Of a stretch of DNA of 64,000 nt, positions 1 to 8,152 are shown piece by piece. This stretch comes from Pseudonocardia kujensis. GTDB taxonomy: Bacteria; Actinomycetota; Actinomycetes; Mycobacteriales; Pseudonocardiaceae. A program made the position numbers and the translations under genes. Location of the stretch: assembly GCF_021283305.1 (NCBI RefSeq), contig NZ_JAJSOK010000015.1:62001-126000 (forward strand), in the 5' to 3' direction. How positions within the stretch are numbered: the first letter of the stretch is position 1; every line of letters starts with the position of its first letter. The notes under the pieces are model-generated. The model did no database searches. It was not told where the DNA came from and was given only the letters and a program-made list of their open reading frames with translations.

Positions 1-78
1 GCCGACCGCGCGCGGCTCACCCGAGTCCGGGTCGACCAGCAGGAACTCCTCCTCGACGCCCAGCGTGCGCACTGCCAC
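1..78 (-). CDS. YbdK-type carboxylate-amine ligase, N-terminal fragment
   Basis: Only the first 26 codons lie in the window; the gene runs off the left edge. Read on the minus strand it gives VAVRTLGVEEEFLLVDPDSG, which carries the GVEEEFLLVD opening typical of the glutamate-cysteine ligase 2 / YbdK family of ATP-dependent carboxylate-amine ligases. GTG at 78 or GTG two codons later (72) could be the start. The motif makes the family fairly clear; the exact substrate (glutamate plus cysteine or another amine) cannot be decided from this piece. Confidence 0.75.
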   Translation of the reverse strand, partial: MAVRTLGVEEEFLLVDPDSGEPRAVG

Positions 79-111
79 GCGATCAGTATCGCGGGCGGGG
101 TGCGGGAGGTG

Positions 112-567
112 TCAGCCGCCGCGCCCGGCGCGGCGGAGGGAGCGGCACCAGAACCCGCCGGCGGCCCCGAGCGCCGCACCGACCATCGCGTACGCCGGGC
201 GACCGGCCACGAGCCCGACGAGCAGCCCGATCGCGGACATCACGGCGAGCACGGCGATCGCGGCGATCTCGGGGCCGGGGGAAGGCGGTTCGGGCTCGTC
301 GTCCTCCTCGGCCGACTCGCCCGTGCCCTCGACGCCCTCGACCCCCTCGACGCCCTCGACGCCCTCGTCGAGCGTCGGGGCGGGCGCGCCCGCCCCGAGC
401 CCCGGGTCGGGGACCGGGGCCGCGGGCGCCGATCGGCCGGGGCTCGGTTCGACGGGCCCGGGGACCTCCCGCGGGTCCGCCGTGAGCTGCCGGGCGAGCC
501 GGGGGTCCTCCCGTTCGAGGAACCTGCCGATCGCCGCGAGGGCCGCCCGTTCCTTGCTGCTGAGCAC
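112..567 (-). CDS. DUF3040 membrane protein
   Basis: The 151-residue protein opens with VLSSKERAALAAIGRFLERE, the short helical N-terminus seen in actinobacterial DUF3040 proteins (known family, unknown function). It continues into a Pro/Glu-rich linker with a GVEGVEGVEGVEG tract and ends in two adjacent hydrophobic helices (about residues 100-140) and a basic tail, so it is probably a small membrane protein with both ends on the same side. The GTG start at 567 is chosen because AGAGGAG lies at the right distance upstream and because the conserved LSSKER motif begins there. It stands alone, divergent from the F420 oxidoreductase gene. Confidence 0.85.
   Translation of the reverse strand: MLSSKERAALAAIGRFLEREDPRLARQLTADPREVPGPVEPSPGRSAPAAPVPDPGLGAGAPAPTLDEGVEGVEGVEGVEGTGESAEEDDEPEPPSPGPEIAAIAVLAVMSAIGLLVGLVAGRPAYAMVGAALGAAGGFWCRSLRRAGRGG
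327..369. repeat. 9-bp tandem repeat inside the DUF3040 gene
   Basis: About five copies of gccctcgac or a one-base variant stand head to tail. On the minus strand they encode the GVEG tract of the linker. The frame is kept because the unit is 9 bp, so copy number could vary without breaking the gene. Confidence 0.8.
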
Positions 568-716
568 CGTGTGCTCCTCTCGTCCGGGTTGCGGCCCGAC
601 TACCCGGGAGGGAGGGGCCGAACCGCTCCGGGCGCCATCGGTCGGACGGACACGCCGGGCAGGGTCGACGGGGCAGGGTCGACGGGGCAGGGGCACGGTG
701 CAGCGTCGACCGGGCA

Positions 717-741
717 GGGTCGTCGCCGGCAGGGCGGGTAC
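717..741 (+). promoter_or_regulatory. candidate sigma-B/F-type leaderless promoter
   Basis: GGGT (717-720), 15 nt, then GGGTAC (736-741), which ends 9 nt before the ATG at 751. This matches the GNNT-N14-16-GGGTAC form known for Streptomyces sigma-B and related to the mycobacterial sigma-F element. Transcription would start at or next to the ATG, and no Shine-Dalgarno sequence is visible. The -35 part is weak evidence by itself; the same spacing recurs at three other genes in the window. Confidence 0.5.
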
Positions 742-750
742 CCGCCGGGC

Positions 751-1758
751 ATGACCTCCTTCGGCTACACCCTGATGACCGAGCAGCGCGGGCCGCGCGA
801 GCTCGTCGCCGACGCCGTCGCCGCGGAGCGGGCCGGGTTCGACTTCGAGGTGATGAGCGACCACTACTTCCCGTGGCTCGACGAGATGGGCCACGCCCCG
901 TACGCGTGGAGCGTCCTCGGCGCCGTCGCGACCGCGACCGAGCGGGTCGGCCTGATGACCTACGTGACCTGCCCGATCATGCGGTACCACCCGGCCGTCG
1001 TCGCGCAGAAGGCGGCGACGGTCGCGCTGCTGTCCGACGGCCGCTTCACGCTCGGGCTGGGGTCCGGCGAGAACCTGAACGAACACGTCGTGGGGCGGGG
1101 CTGGCCGACCGCCGACGTCCGCCAGGAGATGCTCGACGAGGCGGTCACGATCATCCGGGAGCTGCTCGGCGGCGGCTACGTGACCTTCGAGGGGAAGCAC
1201 TACCGGGTCGACTCGGCCAAGCTCTGGGACCGCCCGGAGGACGGCGTCCCGCTCGCGCTCGCGGTGTCCGGCGCCCAGTCGGTGAACCGGTACGGCCCCG
1301 TCGCCGACGCGATGGTCGCCGTCGAGCCGGAACCCGACCTGGTCGAGGGCTGGGACCAGGCCTCGGGCGCCGACCTGCCGAAGATCGGCCAGCAGCCGAT
1401 CAGCTGGGGCCCGGACACCGACGCCGCCGTGGAGCGCGCCCACTCCCTGTTCCGCTGGTTCGCCGGCGGCTGGAAGGTCAACGCCGAGCTGCCCGGCACC
1501 GCGGGCTTCGCCGCGGCCACCCAGTTCGTGCGCAAGGAGGACGTCGCCTCGGCGATCGCCTGCGGGCCGGACGTGGCGGCGCACGTCGAGGCGGTGCGCC
1601 CGTTCGTCGAGGCCGGGTTCACCCACGTCGCGCTGGTCGAGGTGGGCGGCGAGATGCAGCCCGACTTCCTCGGGTTCGCACGCACCGAGCTGCTGCCGGC
1701 GCTGCGCGAGGAGTACGGGGAGTCGAAGGACCCCGCTATCGCCGTGCGAGCGCGGTGA
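751..1758 (+). CDS. F420-dependent LLM-class oxidoreductase (TIGR03557-like)
   Basis: The 335-residue protein matches the luciferase-like TIM-barrel fold of F420-dependent oxidoreductases of the TIGR03557 type: YTLMTEQRGP near the start, SDHYFPWLDEMGHAPYAW, the LGLGSGENLNEHVVG loop and a C-terminal GFTHVALVEVGG. Family knowledge suggests hydride transfer between reduced F420 and a small substrate; the substrate is unknown. The ATG at 751 is preferred because upstream in-frame sequence is low-complexity repeat and the family motif starts just after it. No ribosome-binding site is visible, in line with a leaderless message from the GGGTAC element. Its last 23 bp overlap tail-to-tail with the HAD gene, which has the same upstream element. 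Confidence 0.92.
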   Translation: MTSFGYTLMTEQRGPRELVADAVAAERAGFDFEVMSDHYFPWLDEMGHAPYAWSVLGAVATATERVGLMTYVTCPIMRYHPAVVAQKAATVALLSDGRFTLGLGSGENLNEHVVGRGWPTADVRQEMLDEAVTIIRELLGGGYVTFEGKHYRVDSAKLWDRPEDGVPLALAVSGAQSVNRYGPVADAMVAVEPEPDLVEGWDQASGADLPKIGQQPISWGPDTDAAVERAHSLFRWFAGGWKVNAELPGTAGFAAATQFVRKEDVASAIACGPDVAAHVEAVRPFVEAGFTHVALVEVGGEMQPDFLGFARTELLPALREEYGESKDPAIAVRAR

Positions 1759-2404
1759 CGAGGTGCTCGCGGAGCTCCGGGACGGACTCGAACACGTCCC
1801 GGGCTCCCGCCTCCCGCAGCTCGTCGACGGAGAAGCCGCCGGTGCGGATCGCGTAGCCGGCGTACCCGGCCCGGCCGGCCGCCTCGAAGTCCCACACCGA
1901 GTCACCGACCACGAGGGCCTCGCGGCCCTCGACCTTCTCCACCGCCACGCCGATCAGGTCGGGCTGGGGCTTGGTCTGCTCGACGTCCTTGCTGGTGGTC
2001 CAGGCGTCGGCGAGCTCGCGGCCGCCGAACAGGTCGAGGTAGGCGTCGACGTGCTCGGGCTTGCCGGAGCTGGCCAGCACGATCTTGAGCCCGGCGTCGC
2101 GCAGCGCGGTGAGCAGCTCGCGCACGCCCTCGAACGGCTGCACCTCGCGCAGCAGCGGGTCGAACTCCTCCTTCCAGGCCTCGCGGACCCCGTCGCCGTG
2201 CTCGGCCTCGAACTCCTTCCCGGCGACGGCGGGGACCAGCTGGTCGCCGCCCATCCCGATGGCCCGGTGCAGCCGCCAGACCGGCAGCGTCACGTCGAAC
2301 CGCCGGAACGCGCGGAACCAGGCCAGCGCGTGGTGGTAGTTCGTGTCGACGAGGGTGCCGTCGACGTCGAGCACGGCGGTGTCCACGGTGGTCTCCGGAG
2401 CCAT
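1736..2404 (-). CDS. HAD-family hydrolase (phosphatase-like)
   Basis: The 222-residue protein has HAD motif I LDVDGTLVDT near residue 11 (nucleophile and acid/base Asp), motif II as ASSGKPEH, a Lys in KPQPD and motif IV GDSVWDFEAAGRAG. A helical cap domain lies between motifs I and II, as in beta-phosphoglucomutase or phosphoglycolate phosphatase-like enzymes. It probably hydrolyses a small phosphate ester in the cytoplasm; the substrate is not readable. The ATG at 2404 lies 9 nt after a GGGTAC element and no Shine-Dalgarno is seen. It converges on the F420 oxidoreductase gene, and the shared upstream motif suggests common control. Confidence 0.9.
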   Translation of the reverse strand: MAPETTVDTAVLDVDGTLVDTNYHHALAWFRAFRRFDVTLPVWRLHRAIGMGGDQLVPAVAGKEFEAEHGDGVREAWKEEFDPLLREVQPFEGVRELLTALRDAGLKIVLASSGKPEHVDAYLDLFGGRELADAWTTSKDVEQTKPQPDLIGVAVEKVEGREALVVGDSVWDFEAAGRAGYAGYAIRTGGFSVDELREAGARDVFESVPELREHLVTALARR

Positions 2405-2410
2405 GGGGGC

Positions 2411-2438
2411 CGGGTACCCGCCCCGCGCCCGGTGACTC
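2411..2438 (-). promoter_or_regulatory. candidate sigma-B/F-type leaderless promoter
   Basis: On the minus strand GAGT (2438-2435), 15 nt, GGGTAC (2419-2414), then 9 nt to the ATG at 2404. The twelve bases GGCGGGTACCCG (2422-2411) are identical to those before the F420 oxidoreductase gene, at the same distance from the start codon. The -35-like part overlaps the stop of the ligase gene. Confidence 0.5.
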
Positions 2439-3453
2439 ATGTCCCGTCGCCCCCACCGGGTTCCTCGCGCACCACCTCGCGCGGGTCCTTGTCGTCGCGC
2501 AGCCCGAGGTAGCGCGGGTGCCGCAACCGGGCGTCGCGGGTCCACTCGGTGAACCCCACCTGCGCGACGAGCTCGGGCCGCAGCCAGTGCGCACCCTTCT
2601 CCCGCACGGGGCCGGCGAAGGGCGAGCGGTCGGCCGCGAGCCCGTCGAACCGCTCCCGCAGCCGGTGCAGCACCTGCCCGTCGAAGCCGGTGCCGACCTT
2701 GCCGGCGTAGTGCAGCCCGTCGCCGTCGTACACCCCGACGAGCAGCGCGCCGAAGCCCTGCCGCGAGCCCGCCGGGTCGGTCCAGCCGCCGATCACGAAC
2801 TCCTGCTCGCGGACGCACTTGAACTTCAGCCAGTCCTCGGAGCGCTTCCCGGGCCGGTAGCGGGCGTCGGCGCGCTTGGCGATCAGCCCCTCCCACCCGC
2901 GGGCGCACGCCTCGGTGAGGTAGGCCTCCCCCTCGGTGTTGCGGTGGGTGGAGAAGCGGAGCGGGTCGGTGAAGTCGACGGCCGCGCGCAGCAGGCGCTT
3001 GCGGGTGCGCAGCGGCAGGCCGGTGACGTCGCGGCCGCCGACCACCATGACGTCGAACAGGTAGCCGAACACCGCGACGCCGGTCGCGCGGGCCCGGTCC
3101 GGGTCGTGCAGCCCGAGCCGGCCCTGGAGCTTCGAGAAGCTGGTCTGGGCCCCGTCGAACGCCACGATCTCCCCGTCGGCGACGAGCGCCGGGCCGCGGC
3201 CGAGCGCCTCCGCGATCTCCGGGTAGGTGTCGGTCATGGGCTTCTCGGCGCGGGACCAGATCGTGGTGCCGCCCCCGTCGCGGACGAGCACCGCGCGCAC
3301 CCCGTCGAGCTTGCGCTCGTAGATCCAGCCGGGGTCGGAGAAGTGGTCGGCGGTCAGCGTGGCGAGCATCGGGGGGACGAACCGGGCCGCGGCCGACGGC
3401 AGCCCCGCCCGTTCGTCCGCGTCGAGCAGGTCGAGCGGGTCCGTGGTGGCCAT
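2437..3453 (-). CDS. ATP-dependent DNA ligase, LigD-ligase-domain type
   Basis: The 338-residue protein is a stand-alone ATP-dependent DNA ligase. The adenylation site is YERKLDGVRA with Lys48 as the expected AMP-accepting residue; ADGEIVAFDG, EGLIAKR and WLKFK give the further nucleotidyl-transferase motifs, followed by an OB-fold region (FVIGGWTDPAGSRQGFGALLVG). The sequence resembles the ligase domain of LigD, the bacterial end-joining enzyme, but no polymerase or nuclease domain and no ku gene is present here. It would seal nicks or double-strand ends in the cytoplasm. The start is the ATG at 3453; a Shine-Dalgarno is not obvious. Confidence 0.92.
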   Translation of the reverse strand: MATTDPLDLLDADERAGLPSAAARFVPPMLATLTADHFSDPGWIYERKLDGVRAVLVRDGGGTTIWSRAEKPMTDTYPEIAEALGRGPALVADGEIVAFDGAQTSFSKLQGRLGLHDPDRARATGVAVFGYLFDVMVVGGRDVTGLPLRTRKRLLRAAVDFTDPLRFSTHRNTEGEAYLTEACARGWEGLIAKRADARYRPGKRSEDWLKFKCVREQEFVIGGWTDPAGSRQGFGALLVGVYDGDGLHYAGKVGTGFDGQVLHRLRERFDGLAADRSPFAGPVREKGAHWLRPELVAQVGFTEWTRDARLRHPRYLGLRDDKDPREVVREEPGGGDGT

Positions 3454-3496
3454 GGCCGATGCCTACCGCCTTCCGCGGACCGGCGCGAGTCCGCCG

Positions 3497-5251
3497 TCAG
3501 CGGCGCAGCATCCGCAGCAGGGCCGGCGGGCGCCCGCCGAACCCCTCCGCCTCGAGCATCGCGAGCAGCACCCGCGGCAGGTCCCGCACCGCCGGGAAGA
3601 GCAGGAAGCGGGGCTCCCAGGACGGGCGGAACTTGGCGTTGAACCGGTACAGGCTCTCGATCTGCCACCACCGCGAGGCGCAGTGCAGGATCCGGGCCCA
3701 CAGCCGCGCGACCGGCCCCGCACCCAGCCGCTGCCCGCGCTCGAGGGCACCGCGGAACACCGCGAAGTTCAGGGAGACCCGGGCGATCCCGTGCCCGCCG
3801 GACCACCGCACGACGTCGACGACGAGCTGCTCGGTGAGCCCGCCGTCGGCCGCCGGGTCGCGGCGCATGAGATCGAGGGAGAGCCCGTCGCGGCCCCACG
3901 GCACGAACTGCAGCAGCGCGACCGGGACGTCGTCGCGGTGCGCGACGGCCAGGACCGCGTCGCCGTCGGCGGGGTCGGCCGTGCGGGACAGCGCCATGGA
4001 GAAGCCGCGCTCCTCGGCGTCGCCGCGCCAACGGCGGGCCAGCCCGGCGAGCTCGGCCCGCTCCGCCGGGTCGATCTCCCCGACCCGCCGGACGCGCACG
4101 GTGAAGCCCGCCCGTTCGGCGCGCGCGACGGTCTGCCGCAGGCCCCGCATCGCGCGGCCCTCGAGGGTGAACGCGGCCGTGTCCAGGACGGCCTCGTCGC
4201 CGAACTCCAGCACGGAGAGCCCGGCCCGGGCCCACGCCGTCGCGCCCTCCTCGGAGCACGCCAGCACGGCCGGCACCCATGCGTGCGCCACCGCCCGGTC
4301 GAGGAAGGCCGCGATCGCGGCGTTCCACTCGCCCTGCTCGCCGAGCGGGTCCCCGGAGGCGAGCGCCACCCCGGCGAGCACGCGGTAGGACACCGCGGCG
4401 CCCCCGCTCGGGGCGTAGACGACGGTGCGGTCGCGGCGCAGCGCGAAGTAGTCGAGCGAGTCCGGGTCGGGCCGGCGGGCGAGCATGGCACGCAGCCGCT
4501 CCTCGTCGGCCGGCTCCAGGCGGGACTCCGGTTCGGGGGACCGCAGCAGGAAGTAGCCGGCACCGAGGACGGCGAGCACCCCGAAGGTGAGGCCGACGGT
4601 CGCGGTGAGGTCGTCGAGCCACACCCCGTGGTCGGTGAAGGCGACCGGGCCGGACACCCCGACCAGCGCGAGCAGCGCCTGGTCCAGCTGCTCGGACCCC
4701 GCGGTGCCGGGCGCGAGCCGGTGCGGGTTCAGCGCGAGGAACAGCCACACCACGCCCACGCCCGCCACGGCGAACTGGACCAGCACCCCCGCCGCGCGGG
4801 TGACCCCGCCGGGATCGGAGCGGGCCGGGAAGAACCGCCGGGTGACGACGAGCAGGCCCAGCAGCAGGGCGGTGACGGCGGCGGCCACCGCGGCGTGCCC
4901 GTGCGCCGGGCCGACGACCCGCGTGAGGTTGACGGCCGTGAGCGCCGCGGTGATCAGCACGGCGAGCGCCCAGGCCCGCCGCTTGCGGCGGCGCAGCCCG
5001 GCGGCGAGCAGCAGCATCCCGACGCCCGCCACCACGGTGACGACGACCTGCCCGACCCCGACGATCTCCGGCAGGCCCACGGAGGCCCGGAACGGCTCGC
5101 CGAGCATCCGCCGGGGCCCGGCGAGCAGCCCGCCCGCGAGCGTGAGGACCCCGACCACGCGCGAGGACCACACGACCACGCCGACCGCGGTCGCCCCGGC
5201 GAGACCGGCCGGCACCCGCGGGAAGGCGCCGGTCGGGGCGGAACGGGTCAT
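3497..5251 (-). CDS. MprF-like membrane protein with DUF2156 (phosphatidylglycerol lysyltransferase-type) domain
   Basis: The 584-residue protein has an N-terminal half with about six hydrophobic segments (roughly residues 15-45, 60-85, 93-112, 118-136, 155-175, 215-240). A C-terminal DUF2156 domain follows (about 255-560) with LDYFALRRDRTVVYAPSG, VSYRVLAGVALASGDPLG, a GRAMRGLRQTVARAERAGF segment and the ending SLYRFNAKFRPSWEPRFLLF. This is the architecture of MprF/LysX-type proteins, which transfer an aminoacyl group from tRNA to phosphatidylglycerol and so lower the negative surface charge. Unlike mycobacterial LysX there is no fused lysyl-tRNA synthetase. Which amino acid is transferred is not visible. 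The ATG at 5251 precedes the first hydrophobic segment. Confidence 0.88.
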   Translation of the reverse strand: MTRSAPTGAFPRVPAGLAGATAVGVVVWSSRVVGVLTLAGGLLAGPRRMLGEPFRASVGLPEIVGVGQVVVTVVAGVGMLLLAAGLRRRKRRAWALAVLITAALTAVNLTRVVGPAHGHAAVAAAVTALLLGLLVVTRRFFPARSDPGGVTRAAGVLVQFAVAGVGVVWLFLALNPHRLAPGTAGSEQLDQALLALVGVSGPVAFTDHGVWLDDLTATVGLTFGVLAVLGAGYFLLRSPEPESRLEPADEERLRAMLARRPDPDSLDYFALRRDRTVVYAPSGGAAVSYRVLAGVALASGDPLGEQGEWNAAIAAFLDRAVAHAWVPAVLACSEEGATAWARAGLSVLEFGDEAVLDTAAFTLEGRAMRGLRQTVARAERAGFTVRVRRVGEIDPAERAELAGLARRWRGDAEERGFSMALSRTADPADGDAVLAVAHRDDVPVALLQFVPWGRDGLSLDLMRRDPAADGGLTEQLVVDVVRWSGGHGIARVSLNFAVFRGALERGQRLGAGPVARLWARILHCASRWWQIESLYRFNAKFRPSWEPRFLLFPAVRDLPRVLLAMLEAEGFGGRPPALLRMLRR

Positions 5252-5343
5252 CGCGCCCGCCCCGGCCTGCGGGACGCGGTCGGCGCCGGTGCCATGGGGC
5301 GCACGATACGACCTTCCGGCGGCGGGGTGTGCGGTCCCCGGCC

Positions 5344-6234
5344 TCAGCCGCGGGACGTCGCGCCGACCGGTACCGGCGCGTCCGGTTCCGCCGCCGTGAC
5401 GGCGGGCCGGCGGGCGGACAGCAGGCCGACGCCCACCGCCGTCACCACCAGTCCGAGCACGCCCAGGGCGAGCGTGAGCGGGGACGTGCCGAACGGCTCG
5501 CCGAGCACGAGGACGCCCATCGCGCCCGCCGTGAGCGGGTCGAGGAGGGTGAGCACCGCGAGCGGGGCGCCCAGGCCGCCGCCGCGGTAGGCGTGCTGTG
5601 CGAGCGCGGTGCCGACGAGCGCGGCCGCGGCGGTGAGGGCGACCCGCTCCGGGGTCAGGTGGCCGAGCAGCATCGTCTTCGCGGTCGCGGAGGCGAGGCC
5701 GAAGCACAGCGCGGCGCCCACCGAATAGCAGACGGCGGCCCCGCGGGGCAGCCGGCGACCGCACACCAGGCCGGCGCCGGCGGCGACCACGACGGCGGCC
5801 GCCAGCACCCCGACGACGGGCCAGAACCCCAGCCCGGCGCCCGCCGCCGGAGGCGCGCCGTGCGGGCCGTGGTGCGGCACGGCCGCGAGCACCGCCGGCA
5901 GGCCGAGCGCCACGCAGAGCACCCCGGCCCAGGAGCGCGGACTGATCGGCGTGCGGTTCACCCGCGCACCGAGCACGAGGGCGATCGCCAGGCAGGACAC
6001 CCCGATCGGCTGCACGACGACGAGCGGGCCGGCGCCCAGCGCCGCCACGTGCAGGGTCGCGCCCGTCAGCGTCGCGCCGACGGCCGCCCACCACACCCGG
6101 CGGCGGACGAGCCGGGCCATCAGGCCGAGCCCGGCTGCGGACTGCCGCGACGCCTCGCGCTCCTGCAGCACCGCGGAGATCGCGTAGAACACCGCCGAGG
6201 CGACCGCGAGCAGGATCGCGAGGGGGATCAGCAC
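5344..6234 (-). CDS. EamA/DMT-family membrane transporter
   Basis: The 296-residue protein is almost entirely hydrophobic, with nine or ten predicted transmembrane helices in two related halves, as in drug/metabolite transporters with EamA domains. Typical marks are VVQPIGVSCLAIALVLGARV in the first half and LTLLDPLTAGAMGVLVLGEP in the second (the PxxxxxxxxxxxGE signature before the penultimate helices). The start is taken at GTG 6234 because VLIPLAILLAVASAVFYAIS begins helix one directly after it. The exported or imported solute is unknown. It lies downstream of the second luciferase-like oxidoreductase gene on the same strand, 130 bp apart with hairpins between. Confidence 0.85.
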   Translation of the reverse strand: MLIPLAILLAVASAVFYAISAVLQEREASRQSAAGLGLMARLVRRRVWWAAVGATLTGATLHVAALGAGPLVVVQPIGVSCLAIALVLGARVNRTPISPRSWAGVLCVALGLPAVLAAVPHHGPHGAPPAAGAGLGFWPVVGVLAAAVVVAAGAGLVCGRRLPRGAAVCYSVGAALCFGLASATAKTMLLGHLTPERVALTAAAALVGTALAQHAYRGGGLGAPLAVLTLLDPLTAGAMGVLVLGEPFGTSPLTLALGVLGLVVTAVGVGLLSARRPAVTAAEPDAPVPVGATSRG

Positions 6235-6262
6235 GCCCGTGAGGGTACGGGTCCGCAGCCGC

Positions 6263-6318
6263 CGATTCGCGCCCCCGCCAGGCGAATCGACAGTTTCGAC
6301 GATCCCGCCGCCGGGATC
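6263..6318. terminator. two small hairpins between the LLM gene and the EamA gene
   Basis: CGATTCGC pairs with GCGAATCG (6263-6289, 8-bp stem) and GATCCC pairs with GGGATC around GCCGCC (6301-6318). They follow the stop of the minus-strand LLM gene at 6365 and precede the EamA start at 6234. Either could end transcription or sit in the EamA leader; no T-run is present. Confidence 0.4.
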
Positions 6319-6364
6319 CTCCCGCCTCCCGCCGTGCCGTCCGGTTCGGGTCCGGGCGGGAGCG

Positions 6365-7396
6365 TCAGGCCGCCGCGGGTCGCCAGCCGATCGCCGGCCC
6401 CAACCGCGTCGCGATGTCGGTGAGGATCTGGACGTAGTCCTCCTGCGCGAAGCTGAACGGCAGCGCGAACACCACCTCGCGCACCGCGCGGAACCCGGCG
6501 TGCGCGTGGAGCTGCGCGGCGATCTCGTCGGCCGGGCCGACGAGATCGCGGGCGAAGAGCATCCGGGCCGGGCCCTGCGGGGCGGCGGTGCGCGGCAGCC
6601 GGGCCGCGGCGTAGGCCTCGTACTTCGCGCGCTGCTCCGGGGTGGCCGTGTCCGTCGGCACGACCACGAGCCCCTGCGAGACGCGGGCGGCCGCGCCTGC
6701 GGGGTGCGCCGCGCGGAAGGCGTCGATGTGCGCGCGCTGGATCTCGGCGAAGTCGGTGCCCGCGGCACCGTCCTCGGCCCGGACCACGCTGCTCGTCAGG
6801 AGGTTCATGCCCTGCTCGCCGGCCCGGCGGGCGGACCCGAGGCTGGCCGCGCCGTACCACATGCGGCCGCGCAGGCCGGGGGAGTGCGGCTCCACCCGGT
6901 CGGAGAAGACCTCGATGCCCTCGGTGCCGGAGAAGGAGCTCGCGGGCTCGCCGGCGACGAGCCGCAGCAGCCGGTCGACCCGTCCGGGCCCGAAGTCCTC
7001 CTGCCCGGCGGTGTCCGGGTAGAGCGCGTCGGCGACCGCGTCGAAGTGCATCGGCGGTCCGACGCTCACCCCCGGGTTGAGCCGGCCGCCGGACAGGACG
7101 TCGACGGTGGCCAGGTCCTCGGCCAGCCGCAGCGGGTTCTCCCACCCCAGCGGGGTCACCGCGGTGCCCAGCTCGATGCGCCGCGTGCGCTGCGAGGCCG
7201 CGGCGAGCACCGCGACCGGGGAGGAGATGCCGTACTGCAGGTGCCGGTGGCGGACCCAGGCGCTATCGAACCCGAGCCGCTCGCCCAGCTCGATCATGCG
7301 CAGGGTCGTCTCGTGGCCGGCGCCGGGGGCGGCGCCGTCGAACGAGCCGATGGTGAGGAAACCCAGCTTCTCCAGCGGTTCCGACGGCGCGGGCAT
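6365..7396 (-). CDS. LLM-class flavin-dependent oxidoreductase
   Basis: The 343-residue protein is a luciferase-like monooxygenase-type TIM barrel. It starts with LGFLTIGSFDGA, has the AVLAAASQRTRRIELGTAVTPL strand and the GGRLNPGVSVGPP loop, and ends with a region (EDYVQILTDIATRLGPAIGW) usual for this class. The family uses reduced FMN or F420 for oxygenation or hydride transfer; the substrate is not known. It differs clearly from the F420-type protein at 751, so the two are not a recent duplication. ATG at 7396 fits the start of the barrel. Confidence 0.9.
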   Translation of the reverse strand: MPAPSEPLEKLGFLTIGSFDGAAPGAGHETTLRMIELGERLGFDSAWVRHRHLQYGISSPVAVLAAASQRTRRIELGTAVTPLGWENPLRLAEDLATVDVLSGGRLNPGVSVGPPMHFDAVADALYPDTAGQEDFGPGRVDRLLRLVAGEPASSFSGTEGIEVFSDRVEPHSPGLRGRMWYGAASLGSARRAGEQGMNLLTSSVVRAEDGAAGTDFAEIQRAHIDAFRAAHPAGAAARVSQGLVVVPTDTATPEQRAKYEAYAAARLPRTAAPQGPARMLFARDLVGPADEIAAQLHAHAGFRAVREVVFALPFSFAQEDYVQILTDIATRLGPAIGWRPAAA

Positions 7397-7444
7397 GCGT
7401 CCATCATCATCCGCCGGCGCGCGGCGCCGGGCCGTGGGGTGCGA

Positions 7445-8152
7445 TCAGGAGCAGACCCCGGGCCGGACGAGGTCGACCGCGAACCGGTCACGCCACCGTT
7501 CCGGCCGCTCACGGGGCACGATCACCAGACCGACCTTCGGCTCGTCGTCCCCCGGAGGGTCGGCGTCGATCAGCTCCCGCACGCGCTGTCCCACCCGCCG
7601 GTAGAACTCGAGCTGCAGCGTGCGCCCGAACAGTCTCCAGCCGAGCCGGAGGACTGGGTTGGGCACGGGACCGCGGCGGGAGTAGGCGTGGATCCAGAAG
7701 GTGACGCGCCCGGTCTCGGGGTCCTTGGCCACCTCGTAGCTCAGCCGGCCCTGCTCGAGGTGCCCGCACAGCGTCTGGTAGGTCCAGCCCCACACGCGCT
7801 TGCCGTCGCGGACCGTGTCGTAGGCGTCCGTGACCCGGACCGGCATGAGGAAGCGGAGGAACAGGAACCGGCCCTCCAGCACCATGTCCCGGCCGAGCAG
7901 CGGGTCGTCTCGACGGTAGACGCCCCGCAGGATGCGGTCGTCGGTGAACTCGTAGTTGCGCACGATCCGGCAGGCGCGTTCGAAGGGCCCGTCGCGCTCG
8001 GGCGGGCCGGGGGCCTCGGTGCCGAGCTCGGCGTAGCCGGAGTCGACGTGCCAGCGCCGGTCGCGTGTGGTGGTGGGCGCCTCGTCCTCGGGATAGTTCA
8101 CCGGCAGGCCGGCGAGGTACGCGACCTCGGCCTCCAGCGCCGCGCGGTTCAG
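7445..8152 (-). CDS. DUF1990 protein, probably started from CTG
   Basis: The 235-residue protein (LNRAALEAEVAYLAGLPVNYPE at the start, with SGYAELG, GRDMVLEGRFLFLRFLMPVR, WGWTYQTLCGHLEQGRLSYEV and FWIHAYSRR) matches DUF1990, a START/SRPBCC-like family of unknown function. No ATG, GTG or TTG fits at the conserved N-terminus: the reading frame needs CTG at 8152. This CTG has GAGGAG 5 nt upstream and forms a CTGA overlap with the stop of the small upstream gene, exactly like the ATGA/GTGA overlaps elsewhere in the window. A far-upstream start (8377) would add an antisense-like Arg-rich stretch and is unlikely. Confidence 0.8.
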   Translation of the reverse strand: MNRAALEAEVAYLAGLPVNYPEDEAPTTTRDRRWHVDSGYAELGTEAPGPPERDGPFERACRIVRNYEFTDDRILRGVYRRDDPLLGRDMVLEGRFLFLRFLMPVRVTDAYDTVRDGKRVWGWTYQTLCGHLEQGRLSYEVAKDPETGRVTFWIHAYSRRGPVPNPVLRLGWRLFGRTLQLEFYRRVGQRVRELIDADPPGDDEPKVGLVIVPRERPERWRDRFAVDLVRPGVCS

